Shown piece after piece: positions 54,833 to 63,989 of a DNA stretch of 64,000 bases. Source of the stretch: Paenibacillus sp. URB8-2. GTDB taxonomy: Bacteria; Bacillota; Bacilli; Paenibacillales; Paenibacillaceae. The stretch lies in contig NZ_AP023239.1 of the NCBI RefSeq assembly GCF_013393385.1, forward strand, positions 1,674,001 to 1,738,000. The letters are read 5' to 3'. Position numbers and translations under genes: made by a program. The notes under the pieces are model-generated. The model had not been told where the DNA came from. It searched no databases and was given only the letters and a program-made list of their open reading frames with translations. Position 1 is the first letter of the stretch. Every line of letters starts with the position of its first letter.

Positions 54833-56182
54833 TTGGCGTTTCCAGGCATGGCAAGCCGGCCGGACGATTCGGTCTGGCTGCCCTGCCATGATTTATTTAA
54901 TGAGGATCCCATACATAGAATCTGGAGGGAGCTTTACGTGAAGCTGACCGATAGGGAATATTTGACGCTGGCCTCTATTACGCTGCCCGTGCATGACGAT
55001 GGAAAGACGGAAATGACGGTCTGCGAACTGCTCGGCCACAGCGCGGCGGAGGCGGAAGCCGGCACCCCGGCGGACCGTAGGCTGTATGACCTGAAGCTGA
55101 CGTCCCGGTGGAACGTGCCGGACGCAGCGGGTTATGCCTTTAAAAACGAACACGACGATAGATGGTTTATCTTTTCATATACACCGGATTCCTCATTAAA
55201 GGATTTGAAAACACTACTTTCCGGCGAGAGCCCGGTGCTAAGGCAGGCCGCGGAATTCCTCCGCGCCTGCCGGGGAGGCGGCTCCTGCTTCGTGACCGGC
55301 CTCGGACTCGGCGGAGCGCTGGCGCTTTATGCGGCGGCATCCTGCGGCGATGCCGGCGGCCTCGTGTTTGACGCTCCCGGGATCGCCCATTTGCTGGACG
55401 CGCAGCAGGGCAATTATCCGGGCATCCGCAACATCCTGGCCGCCCATAGTGTGATCTCCGCTTTAGGTACTCACGGAGAAACCGTGCTGTTCGCCAAATC
55501 CGCCGGCGAACCGGAGGCGGAAACGGCGCTGCTCGAGCCAGCCGGCCTGCACCTGTACGAGACCGATGCGGCGGGCCGGATTATACTCGGCGAACCGGAC
55601 GACACGTACGGGCTGCTGTCCAAGCTGAATGTTCTGCTGGAGGATGGGCCGGTTGTGGACGACGTTTCGGGCGCGTTCATCCGGGCGGCCGGGCTGCAGG
55701 ATACCGGCGCGAAGGATCTGATTCATGCGCTGCTACCGTTGAGCGAACGGACCGGCGCCCAGGGCATCCGCGAGGTGCTGCTGGACATCGCCGCCAGATA
55801 TGACTGTCATGTGCAGCGGATTTGGCTAGAGTGGAAGCAGGACATGGCCGAAAGCGCGAAAAGGCTTGGCCCGGGCGGACTTTCGGAAGCTTTTGAAGAC
55901 AGAAGCGAATTCGCCATGCGGGAAGCATCCGCGTTGCTGGAAGAGATGTACCGCGTGACGGAAGCGTTCCTGGTCGTCCTGATCCTGTTCGGTCCGGATC
56001 ACAGCCGGGTTGCGGATCGGCTTGACGAGCTGCTAGAGACGGTCGCGGGCGGGATGACGGCCCGGCTCAAGCTGCTGTCCAGACAAATGCCGAATGAGCT
56101 TGAGGCCTTGATGGACATATCCATGAGCAAAATGTTCGTATGGCCGGACCTTCAGTTCACGTTCAAAGAGGAGGGCCCTTAG
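54833..56182 (+). CDS. Lipase-fold protein with missing nucleophile (pseudo-lipase)
   Basis: A 449-residue protein with an alpha/beta-hydrolase core: WFIFSYTPDSSLKDL near 104, FVTGLGLGGALALYAA near 153, GGLVFDAPGI near 175. The nucleophile elbow reads G-L-G-L-G-G where active DUF2974 lipases have G-H-S-L-G-G (as in the gene at 57054), so the catalytic Ser and the preceding His are gone. The C-terminal half is helical (~270-440), like a type VII targeting region. The start is probably TTG 54833 or ATG 54848. It may be a chaperone, decoy or structural partner of the active lipase. Confidence 0.7.
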   Translation: MAFPGMASRPDDSVWLPCHDLFNEDPIHRIWRELYVKLTDREYLTLASITLPVHDDGKTEMTVCELLGHSAAEAEAGTPADRRLYDLKLTSRWNVPDAAGYAFKNEHDDRWFIFSYTPDSSLKDLKTLLSGESPVLRQAAEFLRACRGGGSCFVTGLGLGGALALYAAASCGDAGGLVFDAPGIAHLLDAQQGNYPGIRNILAAHSVISALGTHGETVLFAKSAGEPEAETALLEPAGLHLYETDAAGRIILGEPDDTYGLLSKLNVLLEDGPVVDDVSGAFIRAAGLQDTGAKDLIHALLPLSERTGAQGIREVLLDIAARYDCHVQRIWLEWKQDMAESAKRLGPGGLSEAFEDRSEFAMREASALLEEMYRVTEAFLVVLILFGPDHSRVADRLDELLETVAGGMTARLKLLSRQMPNELEALMDISMSKMFVWPDLQFTFKEEGP

Positions 56183-56220
56183 AAGACCAATCAGACTGAC
56201 CTTAAGGAGAGTGGGCGGGC

Positions 56221-57054
56221 TTGAACAAAACGATGAAAAGGGCGGTGTTTATTCCAATGGCTTTCTTGACGCTACTCAGCCTGTTCGGCTGCCGCGAATC
56301 GCGGGATGAAAAGGCTTCGAAACGCATTCTGGAATCCCTGCAGCAAAAATACGGCGAGGAGTTCGTGCTGGACGGCATCGGCGGCGGTTGGGGGACGATG
56401 AACAACAATACACTGAAGGCAATCGCCCGGCCGAAAGACGATGCGACGCTGAAAGTTCCGGTGGAGATTACGAAGGACTTTAGCAAAATGTACGACAAGT
56501 ACCTTAATCAGCGGGTTGCCCGCAATGAGGAGCCTAAGATTGAAGAGCTCGCGAGAACGTACTGGCCGGATGCAAAGGTCGTCATCGCCAACGATACCCG
56601 GCTTACCTACCCGAAGGAAAATGATACCTCGATGTCCTACGCGGAGTTTCAGAAGCGGTATCCGATGAACATCCAGCTTGTTTCCATCTATCTTAATGGC
56701 GGCGATTATATCGATGCGCAGGGGAATATGGACCAAAATGGCGAAGCAAGCAAATACATGGAATTTGCCAAGGTGCTGACCGAACATCAATATGTCAGCA
56801 GTATGGTGACATGGACGTTCCTTACCAAGGACGCCTACGATCGGTTGGACGAAGCTAAAGCATCCGATGATTCCGTCGATAAGTATTTCACCGACGAGGA
56901 AGAGGAAAAAGGTAAGGTTAATATCATGACCATGGTCGGATACTCCCTGAACACGGAAGGTCAGGTTGAAGAATCCCGAGGAGAGATCGAATCTTATTTT
57001 GACACCTGGAGGGAAAAAAGGCTCAAAAGCCTTAAGCAGCGAGGTGAGTCCTGA
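56221..57054 (+). CDS. Lipoprotein, possible immunity protein of the adjacent lipase
   Basis: A 277-residue lipoprotein from TTG 56221: basic start, hydrophobic FIPMAFLTLLSLF and lipobox LFGC near 24. The mature part is mixed alpha/beta with no known enzyme motif. It overlaps the lipase gene by one base. In S. aureus the type VII lipase TslA is neutralised by a lipoprotein (TilA) encoded beside it; this gene has the same kind and place, but similarity to TilA itself is not shown. Confidence 0.65.
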   Translation: MNKTMKRAVFIPMAFLTLLSLFGCRESRDEKASKRILESLQQKYGEEFVLDGIGGGWGTMNNNTLKAIARPKDDATLKVPVEITKDFSKMYDKYLNQRVARNEEPKIEELARTYWPDAKVVIANDTRLTYPKENDTSMSYAEFQKRYPMNIQLVSIYLNGGDYIDAQGNMDQNGEASKYMEFAKVLTEHQYVSSMVTWTFLTKDAYDRLDEAKASDDSVDKYFTDEEEEKGKVNIMTMVGYSLNTEGQVEESRGEIESYFDTWREKRLKSLKQRGES

Positions 57055-58910
57055 TGGGCGACCAGCTCACCGAAGTGGAACTGAAGAAGATCTCCCAATT
57101 GGTGTACTTGGATATTCTCGATAGCCAAGGCGTCAATACGAAGATCCAGCAGAAATACATTCGTCAAGGCAATAAAATCACCGTCAGCCAGGTAATCGAT
57201 TATTACACGTCAGGCGAGGGGTTAAAAGAGCTTGAAGAGCGTTACCCGAGCATGTTGAACGGAACCAAAGAATCCGATCAGTGGGTCAAGCTGCTTGAAT
57301 CGATGGACACTCCCCAGTATCAGAATTGGGAAATCAGTAATGTAGTATCGAAAAATAAACAGAATGAATCCGGGTTCGTGGCTTTTACCATAGATACGAA
57401 GAATGGGGCAAGAGTAGCCGCTTTCCGCGGCAGTGAGCCCATTGATGATCCGTACTACCGGAATGACTGGAAGAACAACGGGACGACCGCCTACGAGCTT
57501 GAATCGGTACAGCAGCAAGACGTCACGGAATACATGAGGCGTTTCGGTCAAGGCGACTACGATCTGTACCTGACCGGTCACTCTCTCGGCGGGAACCTGG
57601 CGCTGTATTCCTCATTCGTTCTTACCAACGAGCAGAGAAGCAGGCTCGTCTCCGCGTCCACCTTCAACGCGCCCGGCTTCAATAAAAGCGTGCTGGACAA
57701 ATACCGGACGCAGATTGACGAGATGAATGAGAACGGACAGCTCAAAGAGTTCCGCAATAAGCATGACATCGTGCCGGCCCTGTTCATGAATCCTTCGGAC
57801 GGCATTTATATCGACACCACCTCGAAGGAACTGACGGGGTTCTCGCATCATTCCCTGTTCTCCCTTGCGCAGGAAGATGGGGAGACCTTTCGGCGGTCGG
57901 ACTCCCAGATGCGCGCCGTTATTCCGAACATTGTGCACCATGTGACGGTCGGGCTTGAGATCGTACCGAATTTCCTTAAGGAAGCGCTGGTTCGCGAAGT
58001 ATTCAAAATCTGGGATGGCGACATTGAGATTCAGCATATTCTGTTTGCGGCTGCGGCTGTTGCCGCGATTTTCATCGCCGGCCCGGTTACCGTGCTGGTC
58101 GGTGCGTTAAAGGTCGTGCTGGCGCTGTATGTCATCGGCTTTATTATCGACAAGGTGATTCCGTGGATCAAGGAAGGGATCGCCAACATCGCCGAGATGG
58201 TGGAAACGTTCTTCGACGAAAGCGTTGAATTCATCACCAATCTCGTGTTCCAGGCGGTCGATGCAGCCAAGCTGATCGGCAGTAAGGTGGCCGAGTTCAC
58301 GCAGCAGGTCAAGGGGGCCGTGACGAAGTTCTTCCAGGATCTGAAGGAAGGCTTCAAGCGTTTTGTCGCCGATACCATCCAGTTCGTCCAGGCGCAGAAG
58401 GAACGCTTCCTCCGGATGAAGGACCAGGCCGTCAAGAAGCTCGGAGACATCTTCGATTCCATGAAATCGGCCAACACCCGTAAGAAGGATGAAGTCGTGA
58501 ACAGTGTCCGCTCGTTAACGGACAGGCTGATCGGCATCAAGTCAAAGATCAAGACCGTGGCCAAAATTGCGGTTTCGGCCGCGGGCGCGGTCCGAGCCGC
58601 CCAGATTCAGGCCAATCTGAACCGCATTGAAGCCCTGCACAAGCTGCTGAGGCAGAAGGAAGAGCGGATCTCGGAGCTGGTCAGCCGAATTCTCAGCGTG
58701 GCGTCCGGGGTGTCCTCCAGCGTCAGCGGTTCATATCCGGAATCCTACGTCCGCTCGCAAGTCAGAGAGCTTCAAAGAGCGAGCGAGGAGGTCAAGGCCA
58801 AGGAACGCCGTGTCTCCGAAACGCTGAAGCAGCAGTCGGACACGGTCAAATATTCCGTGAACACCTACCGCAGCACCGAAGCGAGATTGTCCTCCCTGGC
58901 GAGAGCCTAA
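57054..58910 (+). CDS. DUF2974-type lipase with long helical C-terminus, probable type VII effector
   Basis: A 618-residue protein. The N-terminal ~300 residues are an active-looking lipase: ARVAAFRGSEP near 121, nucleophile elbow LTGHSLGGNLALYSS near 172 (Ser ~176), a likely Asp in RNKHDIVPALF near 236, and His in GFSHHSLFSL near 261. Next come hydrophobic helices (~323-365, AAAVAAIFIAGPVTVLVGAL), then ~250 residues of continuous amphipathic helix. This toxin-first, helix-last order is the reverse of LXG toxins and matches TslA of S. aureus. Function inferred: lipid-attacking toxin exported by EssC with WXG100 partners. Confidence 0.82.
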   Translation: MGDQLTEVELKKISQLVYLDILDSQGVNTKIQQKYIRQGNKITVSQVIDYYTSGEGLKELEERYPSMLNGTKESDQWVKLLESMDTPQYQNWEISNVVSKNKQNESGFVAFTIDTKNGARVAAFRGSEPIDDPYYRNDWKNNGTTAYELESVQQQDVTEYMRRFGQGDYDLYLTGHSLGGNLALYSSFVLTNEQRSRLVSASTFNAPGFNKSVLDKYRTQIDEMNENGQLKEFRNKHDIVPALFMNPSDGIYIDTTSKELTGFSHHSLFSLAQEDGETFRRSDSQMRAVIPNIVHHVTVGLEIVPNFLKEALVREVFKIWDGDIEIQHILFAAAAVAAIFIAGPVTVLVGALKVVLALYVIGFIIDKVIPWIKEGIANIAEMVETFFDESVEFITNLVFQAVDAAKLIGSKVAEFTQQVKGAVTKFFQDLKEGFKRFVADTIQFVQAQKERFLRMKDQAVKKLGDIFDSMKSANTRKKDEVVNSVRSLTDRLIGIKSKIKTVAKIAVSAAGAVRAAQIQANLNRIEALHKLLRQKEERISELVSRILSVASGVSSSVSGSYPESYVRSQVRELQRASEEVKAKERRVSETLKQQSDTVKYSVNTYRSTEARLSSLARA

Positions 58911-58960
58911 AACGAGGCATTCAAATACAAGCATACACATGACGAGAGGAGCAATATTTA

Positions 58961-59806
58961 ATGAAGCGATTTAACACCCTACTTGCCGTATTTCTGATCA
59001 TTACCCTGTTCTCCGCGCCTTTCACGGCGTCGGCGGCAACCCTGCCACTTCGGGTCGTAGTCGACGGCAAGAAGGTATATTTCCCCGACGCCCAGCCGTT
59101 CATCGATGCCCAACAGCGCGTTCAGCTGCCTGTCCGGTTCGTCACCGAAGCGCTAGGCGCGAAGGTGCTGTGGGACGGCCCAGCGAAAAAGGCGACGATT
59201 ATCCTGAACGGCAAGACGATGGTCGTCTATATCGGCAAAACCAGCTATACGGTGGACGGAAAAACGAAGCAGATGGACACCGCCGCTCTGTTCAAGGAGT
59301 CCAGAACATTTGTGCCGCTGCGCTTTTTGTATGAAGGTCTCTGCGTGAACGTGAACTGGGACGATTCCGTGAAGACGGTATATATCACCACTGGCGGAAG
59401 CGGCGGAACTACAACTGCGCCTTCCACGGGAACAAAGACGGCAGACGTTTACGGATTCAAGGTCAATTATGTCGAGATGGGGCCGAACCTTGAACCGGCT
59501 TATGTCAGCGCATCAAGGATGACCGTATACAAGAATGATGAACCGGAGCCCGGCAAGGTTCTCTTCCAGCTTACCATCGTGTTCAGTGATGCCGGTTCAG
59601 ATCCTGTACAAGGGGCGAAGGAAGCGGAATCTATTTTACGCCAGAAAATTGAAGACAACGTAGTTGATTCGATAATGAAATATGCAAGAACGAAAACGAA
59701 AATTAGCGATATTCTGCCTCTTAAGGAGTTTACTTCGAAAAATTATAATTTTATGGTCCTCTCTAGTGAATATGACGATATAGCTATTATGGTTATACCA
59801 AAATAA
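58961..59806 (+). CDS. Secreted copper-amine-oxidase N-domain (stalk) protein
   Basis: A 281-residue exported protein. The signal peptide ends at ASA near 25 (LLAVFLIITLFSAPFTASA). Then come two Cu_amine_oxidN1-type repeats with LPVRFVTEALGAKVLWD near 47 and FVPLRFLYEGLCVNVNWD near 113, a Gly/Thr linker, and a C-terminal alpha/beta domain. Such stalk domains are abundant in Paenibacillus surface proteins. GAGAGGAG precedes the ATG. Its stop overlaps the next start by one base. Likely an envelope component or cargo of the cluster. Confidence 0.82.
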   Translation: MKRFNTLLAVFLIITLFSAPFTASAATLPLRVVVDGKKVYFPDAQPFIDAQQRVQLPVRFVTEALGAKVLWDGPAKKATIILNGKTMVVYIGKTSYTVDGKTKQMDTAALFKESRTFVPLRFLYEGLCVNVNWDDSVKTVYITTGGSGGTTTAPSTGTKTADVYGFKVNYVEMGPNLEPAYVSASRMTVYKNDEPEPGKVLFQLTIVFSDAGSDPVQGAKEAESILRQKIEDNVVDSIMKYARTKTKISDILPLKEFTSKNYNFMVLSSEYDDIAIMVIPK

Positions 59807-62601
59807 TGACACAGACAAAGGGAATGAAAACGATAGTGAGAAGAAAGCTGATCAACTGTTCGCTGCGGTTCGCACTGCCGGCAGTGGCGGCGGGGATGCT
59901 GCTGTCGGGTCTGTTCCTTTCGGTAAATGCGGAGGACGGCAGTGCTCCGGACGATTTTCCGCAAACGCCGGCCGAAGCCCGGGAATACATCAACAGAGAC
60001 ATGAGCGAGCTCTACAATAAGCCGAATTATTATCCGCCGGAAACGGGCAAGGGCAAGCTGCGGGAGGATCTGCTGCAGAAGCGGATTGACAGCAGGGAAT
60101 ATACATTTGAAATGGTGTATGGGGCGAGTCATGGAGAGCCGCTGGTTCACAAAGGCAATATGTATCCTTATTCCGGCTATAATCTCAACGGCGATTCTGT
60201 ATCGGCCGAAGGGGTCCCCTGGTATGCGGGATGGAGCGGCACTAAAATCCAGGACTTTGACATGGTTAAGAAACCTTGGGGCGACCCCAGCGTCATTCGA
60301 GCTTATAATCCCAAAAGAAGCAATTTCAATGCCTATTCCGATCCCTCGAACAAATACCTCGCCAGCTCGGGAGGCACTTTTGAACAGGCGATCATTACCG
60401 GCCTGAATTTGGAATACGGAGGCAAAACTTACAGCGAGTTCATCTATAACAACATGAACAGCCAGTATAAAGACCGCGTCGTCTATGATTTCAACGCTAC
60501 GCCGACAAAAGGCGGAAGCTGGGTGGACTATGTGCAGATCATCCAGCCGCCCACCTTCCTCTCCTGGGGCTCCGGGCGGATTTATATCGACAATCCGGGA
60601 GGCAACATCACATACCTGGGCATTCCGATCGCGCCGTTCATGCTGCAAGTGGACGACCTGTCCACGGCATTCGAGAACTTTCCTTCCGGCGCGGTCGCAG
60701 GAGATTCCGTTACGGTCGGCGTCCGGGTGAACTCCACCTTTGACGGGGAGCGGACGACCGATTTCGCCTGGCAGATCAAGGACAGCAGCGGCAAAACGGT
60801 GCCCGCCAACTACAAGGGGCATGCTGAGACGGCTTCGGGCGACCTTACGATCCCGGGCAACAACGAGCGCATGCTGTACGCGTCCTTTATTATGCCGGAG
60901 GGCAACGTCAGCGTGAAATTGACCGTGAACACGAAAAAATTCCCCGAAGAGGACATTTACACGAACAACACGGTGAGCCTGACACTGAAAGAGGTTCAGC
61001 CGATGCCTGCCGCCAAGGGCGAATACGATCTCGACTACAATGTGCTGTCTAGAAAAATCAGCTTTCCCCTGGCGAAGGAGGCGGCGATCCAGGCTAATCT
61101 GATTCTACCGGGCAGCTCACGCTGGAACGGCAATGCGACCGGAGCGCTCGATGTGGATAACGACTCCCCGAATCTGCTGCGAAGCTTCACGGTGCTGAAC
61201 AATCCGCCGGTCAATGAGGCGGGTTCGACCATTACGCGCAAGCCGACCATCAAGGCCAAGCTCCTGCGTACCGATTTTGGCGACAATCCGCTGGGCGGCG
61301 GCTGGCTGAACCTGAGCAACGCCTATATGCCGCGGACGAAGTTGGGTGCCGTCAGCTACAGCGGCGAGGTCAGCAGGGACTATATCCGGACCTACCGGAC
61401 ATGCAAAACGGTAACCGACTCCAACGGTAACCGGGATAGGGAATGCGAGACCCATGAAGAGAACGGCACGACCACGGCTCCGTTCTCTCCGGGTAAGGAC
61501 ACCATTACGGTTAACGCGTTCGTCTACAACGGACGGAAAGACGTGCCCGCTAAGGAATTTGAGGACAGGATCGAAAACAATACGAAGGATGATCTAAGCA
61601 AGAAGCTGCTGTGGACCAGTGAGCCGTACAAGATCAAGACGATCCGCTGGATGGCCCATGAGGACGAGAGCGGCAGTCTGTTAGACTGGACCGACGTGAA
61701 CGGCCAGTACGAGCGCGAGTTCACACAGCAGGCCTCGGGCAAGCTGGTCTGGAAGAGCGAGCAGACGATGGCGAATGCCTACAGCCAGGGCAGAGAGGCC
61801 GCAAGACGGATGACCAACAACAAATCCGATTACGACAAGGCCGTGTTCGCCACTGACCGCGAGCTTCAGGGGTATGACTATCCGATCAAGTCGGGCTATT
61901 ATTTCAATCCGGCCGGGGTCTATACCTTTACGCTGGAGACGGTGACGTTCAAGCCTACCGACGACGATACGAAGGATCACAAGGATCTGGTGGACGCGGT
62001 GATAGATTCGTTCCGGTACGAGAGCAACCTGGTCTATATTAACAACAACAAGGAATCGGTTAATCTCCTGAACGAGCCGCTTGGACGGTCGGGGAATACA
62101 ATTGTCCCCAAACCGGCAGCCCTAAGCGTGAAGAACTCCAAGGGCGTGAATGCCCTGCCGCTTATAGCTGTGGAAGACCGGTCGACGGACAGCTCTCGCT
62201 ACACGAAAGAAGTGGAGGAAATCTACCACTCGCAGAACCGGAATAATATAGACGAAACGCACGCTTTCTGGAAAAATATCCTGGAAGGGTACTCGCAGTC
62301 CAGCACCAAGGGCAGCTTCGACAGCTTCAAGTACCGGGAGTTTGTCAAGGACGGTCAGCATATGTATAAAATTACGGAGACCACGACCGTCAGCATCATC
62401 GTAAATCCGAACAACACGCCGCTGTACACCGATGCCCGCATGGCGGACGGCAATTACTATGTCAAAGCCTGGCTCACCGATGTGGAGCTGTCTTCAAGCT
62501 CCAACGCCTACCGTAAACTCGGCAAGCTGGTCGGCGTGAAGCCGCTGGATGAAATCCGGGTAACGGTAAAGGGCTCGATGTATGACGATTTGAACAACTG
62601 A
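59806..62601 (+). CDS. Large secreted surface protein of the Tad/type VII cluster
   Basis: A 931-residue exported protein with a signal peptide (basic start, ALPAVAAGMLLSGLFLS, cleavage near VNA 42). The rest is beta-rich: WVDYVQIIQPPTFLSW and GRIYIDNPGGNITYLG near 245-270, a CARDB-like stretch (SVTVGVRVNSTF, VSVKLTVNTKKFPEE), and further beta domains. Two cysteines (CKTVTDSNGNRDREC) near 527 may form a disulfide. No sortase motif or membrane anchor is seen. Probably an adhesin-like or pilus-associated protein. ATG 59806 overlaps the upstream stop; ATG 59824 is an alternative. No terminator follows. Confidence 0.7.
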   Translation: MTQTKGMKTIVRRKLINCSLRFALPAVAAGMLLSGLFLSVNAEDGSAPDDFPQTPAEAREYINRDMSELYNKPNYYPPETGKGKLREDLLQKRIDSREYTFEMVYGASHGEPLVHKGNMYPYSGYNLNGDSVSAEGVPWYAGWSGTKIQDFDMVKKPWGDPSVIRAYNPKRSNFNAYSDPSNKYLASSGGTFEQAIITGLNLEYGGKTYSEFIYNNMNSQYKDRVVYDFNATPTKGGSWVDYVQIIQPPTFLSWGSGRIYIDNPGGNITYLGIPIAPFMLQVDDLSTAFENFPSGAVAGDSVTVGVRVNSTFDGERTTDFAWQIKDSSGKTVPANYKGHAETASGDLTIPGNNERMLYASFIMPEGNVSVKLTVNTKKFPEEDIYTNNTVSLTLKEVQPMPAAKGEYDLDYNVLSRKISFPLAKEAAIQANLILPGSSRWNGNATGALDVDNDSPNLLRSFTVLNNPPVNEAGSTITRKPTIKAKLLRTDFGDNPLGGGWLNLSNAYMPRTKLGAVSYSGEVSRDYIRTYRTCKTVTDSNGNRDRECETHEENGTTTAPFSPGKDTITVNAFVYNGRKDVPAKEFEDRIENNTKDDLSKKLLWTSEPYKIKTIRWMAHEDESGSLLDWTDVNGQYEREFTQQASGKLVWKSEQTMANAYSQGREAARRMTNNKSDYDKAVFATDRELQGYDYPIKSGYYFNPAGVYTFTLETVTFKPTDDDTKDHKDLVDAVIDSFRYESNLVYINNNKESVNLLNEPLGRSGNTIVPKPAALSVKNSKGVNALPLIAVEDRSTDSSRYTKEVEEIYHSQNRNNIDETHAFWKNILEGYSQSSTKGSFDSFKYREFVKDGQHMYKITETTTVSIIVNPNNTPLYTDARMADGNYYVKAWLTDVELSSSSNAYRKLGKLVGVKPLDEIRVTVKGSMYDDLNN

Positions 62602-62602
62602 T

Positions 62603-62830
62603 GCCTTCTCGGTCTTGGACAGTCTGGACACGGCCGCTTCGGCGTTGGCTGCTCCTGAAGCTGTACCGGGGCCGGATTACCGATCGACCGTATGACGTCC
62701 ATGTTACACCGGAGAAAGTCCATAATTCCGTTCCGTATTTGTCGAGTCAGGATCGCCTATTGGCTTTGAGGTGGAAGCGGCAGCGCTGGGTTCGGGTTAT
62801 TTGACGACGCCTAGTTGCCGAGGTTTACAG
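62603..62830 (+). pseudogene. Frameshifted remnant of a secreted-protein gene at the cluster's right edge
   Basis: Pieces of a beta-rich protein can be read only by changing frame: PYDVHVTPEKVHNSVP (from ~62688) then VFVESGSPIGFEVEAAALGS (from ~62734) and GYLTTP. The style is like the preceding secreted protein. The sequence breaks off shortly before sigK copy B begins at 62902, so the gene was probably cut when the junction formed. Bases 62831-62901 show nothing recognisable. Confidence 0.4.
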
Positions 62831-62913
62831 AAGCGAAAGATTTTTGTCATGATTGCTCACCAAAGATTTCATCCCAAGGTTTGTTTCCCAAATGAAAGTT
62901 TACCTGCAAGGAC

Positions 62914-63234
62914 GTGTCACTGCATGATCCCATCGGGACCGATAAAGAGGGCAACGAAATCACCCTGATCGATATCCTCGGTTCGGAAACGGACGATGTC
63001 ATTAAAGAGGTGGATCTCAAGATTGAGAAGAGCAAGATCTACCGCAATCTCGATATCCTGGATGATCGGGAAAAAGAGGTGGTGGTCGGCCGATTCGGCC
63101 TCGACACTGGTGGCGAGGAGCGGACACAGCGGGAGATCGCCAAGGAATTGGGCATCTCGCGCAGCTATGTATCTCGGATTGAGAAGCGGGCGCTGATGAA
63201 GCTGTATCATGAGTTTTATAAGGCGAAGCGATAA
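62914..63234 (+). CDS. sigK: sigK 3' part, copy B (intact frame, no proper start)
   Basis: An open frame encoding SigK from [15 protein letters not shown] through region 4 ([40 protein letters not shown]) to YKAKR. Homology to copy A starts at 62902 and includes TCKD where copy A has TRKD; nothing of the [11 protein letters not shown] segment is left. GTG 62914 lacks a ribosome-binding site, so this is most likely the orphaned original 3' end of chromosomal sigK, not an independent gene. By hand alignment the two copies differ at about 36 of ~333 bases, nearly all silent (about three residue changes). The helix-turn-helix that reads -35 elements is intact. Confidence 0.85.
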   Translation: MSLHDPIGTDKEGNEITLIDILGSETDDVIKEVDLKIEKSKIYRNLDILDDREKEVVVGRFGLDTGGEERTQREIAKELGISRSYVSRIEKRALMKLYHEFYKAKR

Positions 63235-63241
63235 CTCATAC

Positions 63242-63280
63242 AAGAAGCAACTTGTCTAATGACAGGCTGCTTCTTTATTT
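63242..63280 (+). terminator. Intrinsic terminator after sigK copy B
   Basis: AAGAAGCA pairs with TGCTTCTT, with an inner TGTC/GACA stem, followed by TATTT. It also lies at the end of the convergent permease gene and could serve both directions. Confidence 0.85.
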
Positions 63281-63329
63281 GATCATTGATTTCCTGGCGT
63301 TTTCCGGTTGTGTTTTTCATGAATTGTTA

Positions 63330-63989
63330 TTAATGACGCCGTACTTTCCGTGCCAGCCAGTTTCCGAAGGATTGAATGCCCTGAACAAAAATAATTAAAA
63401 CAATTACCGTAAAGATCATAATCACGGTGTAGAAGCGTTGATAGCCGTATGAGATCGCCAAGTCTCCAATGCCTCCTCCTCCGACCGTCCCGGCCATGGC
63501 CGTAGCGCCGATCAGCCCGATTGTAGCCGTCGTCAGCGACAAAATTAACGAACCAAACGCCTCCGGCAGCAGGAAATGCCATATAACCTGAAACGGTGTA
63601 GCGCCCATCGCTTCGGCCGCTTCCAATATTCCGGGATTGACTTCGAGCAGCGAATTCTCAACTAATCGTCCGATATAAGGAGCAATGAAAATGATCAATG
63701 GGACGATCGCTGCATTTGTTCCGATGGAAGTGTGTACCAAGAAGCGCGTAAACGGTATAATGGCGACCAGTAAAATAATAAACGGCAGAGAGCGGATGGT
63801 GTTAATCACCGGATTTAATAGGGAATAGACCGCTTTGTTATCCAGTACGCCGCCGGACCGGGTCACGACCAGTAATATCCCGAGCGGAATTCCGATCAGG
63901 GAACCGATCAGCAGGGAAGCGCCTACCATATAAATCGTTTCATATATCGCCTGTAAAAACTGGTCCAGTGTAATCGTTGTAGATATCAT
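63330..63989 (-). CDS. metI: Methionine ABC transporter permease (MetI-like)
   Basis: A complete 219-residue permease read leftward from ATG 63989, with GGAAGAG just upstream at the window edge. It has five to six membrane segments and the EAA loop ILEAAEAMGATPFQVIWHFL, plus the family-typical ITLDQFLQAIYETIYMVGAS start and IRSLPFIILLVAIIPFTR. With MetN and MetQ (expected just outside the window) it would import methionine. It converges on sigK copy B and marks the return to ordinary chromosome. Confidence 0.93.
   Translation of the reverse strand: MISTTITLDQFLQAIYETIYMVGASLLIGSLIGIPLGILLVVTRSGGVLDNKAVYSLLNPVINTIRSLPFIILLVAIIPFTRFLVHTSIGTNAAIVPLIIFIAPYIGRLVENSLLEVNPGILEAAEAMGATPFQVIWHFLLPEAFGSLILSLTTATIGLIGATAMAGTVGGGGIGDLAISYGYQRFYTVIMIFTVIVLIIFVQGIQSFGNWLARKVRRH

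Noticed and set aside
59743..60822. 359-codon minus-strand frame opposite the secreted-protein gene
   Set aside because: Antisense shadow of a signal-peptide-bearing gene; composition is not protein-like and there is no start signal.
62891..62895. AATGA before sigK copy B as a second recombinase core
   Set aside because: Its distance to the sigK homology (7 bases) differs greatly from that in copy A (about 45 bases), and a five-base match is expected by chance.
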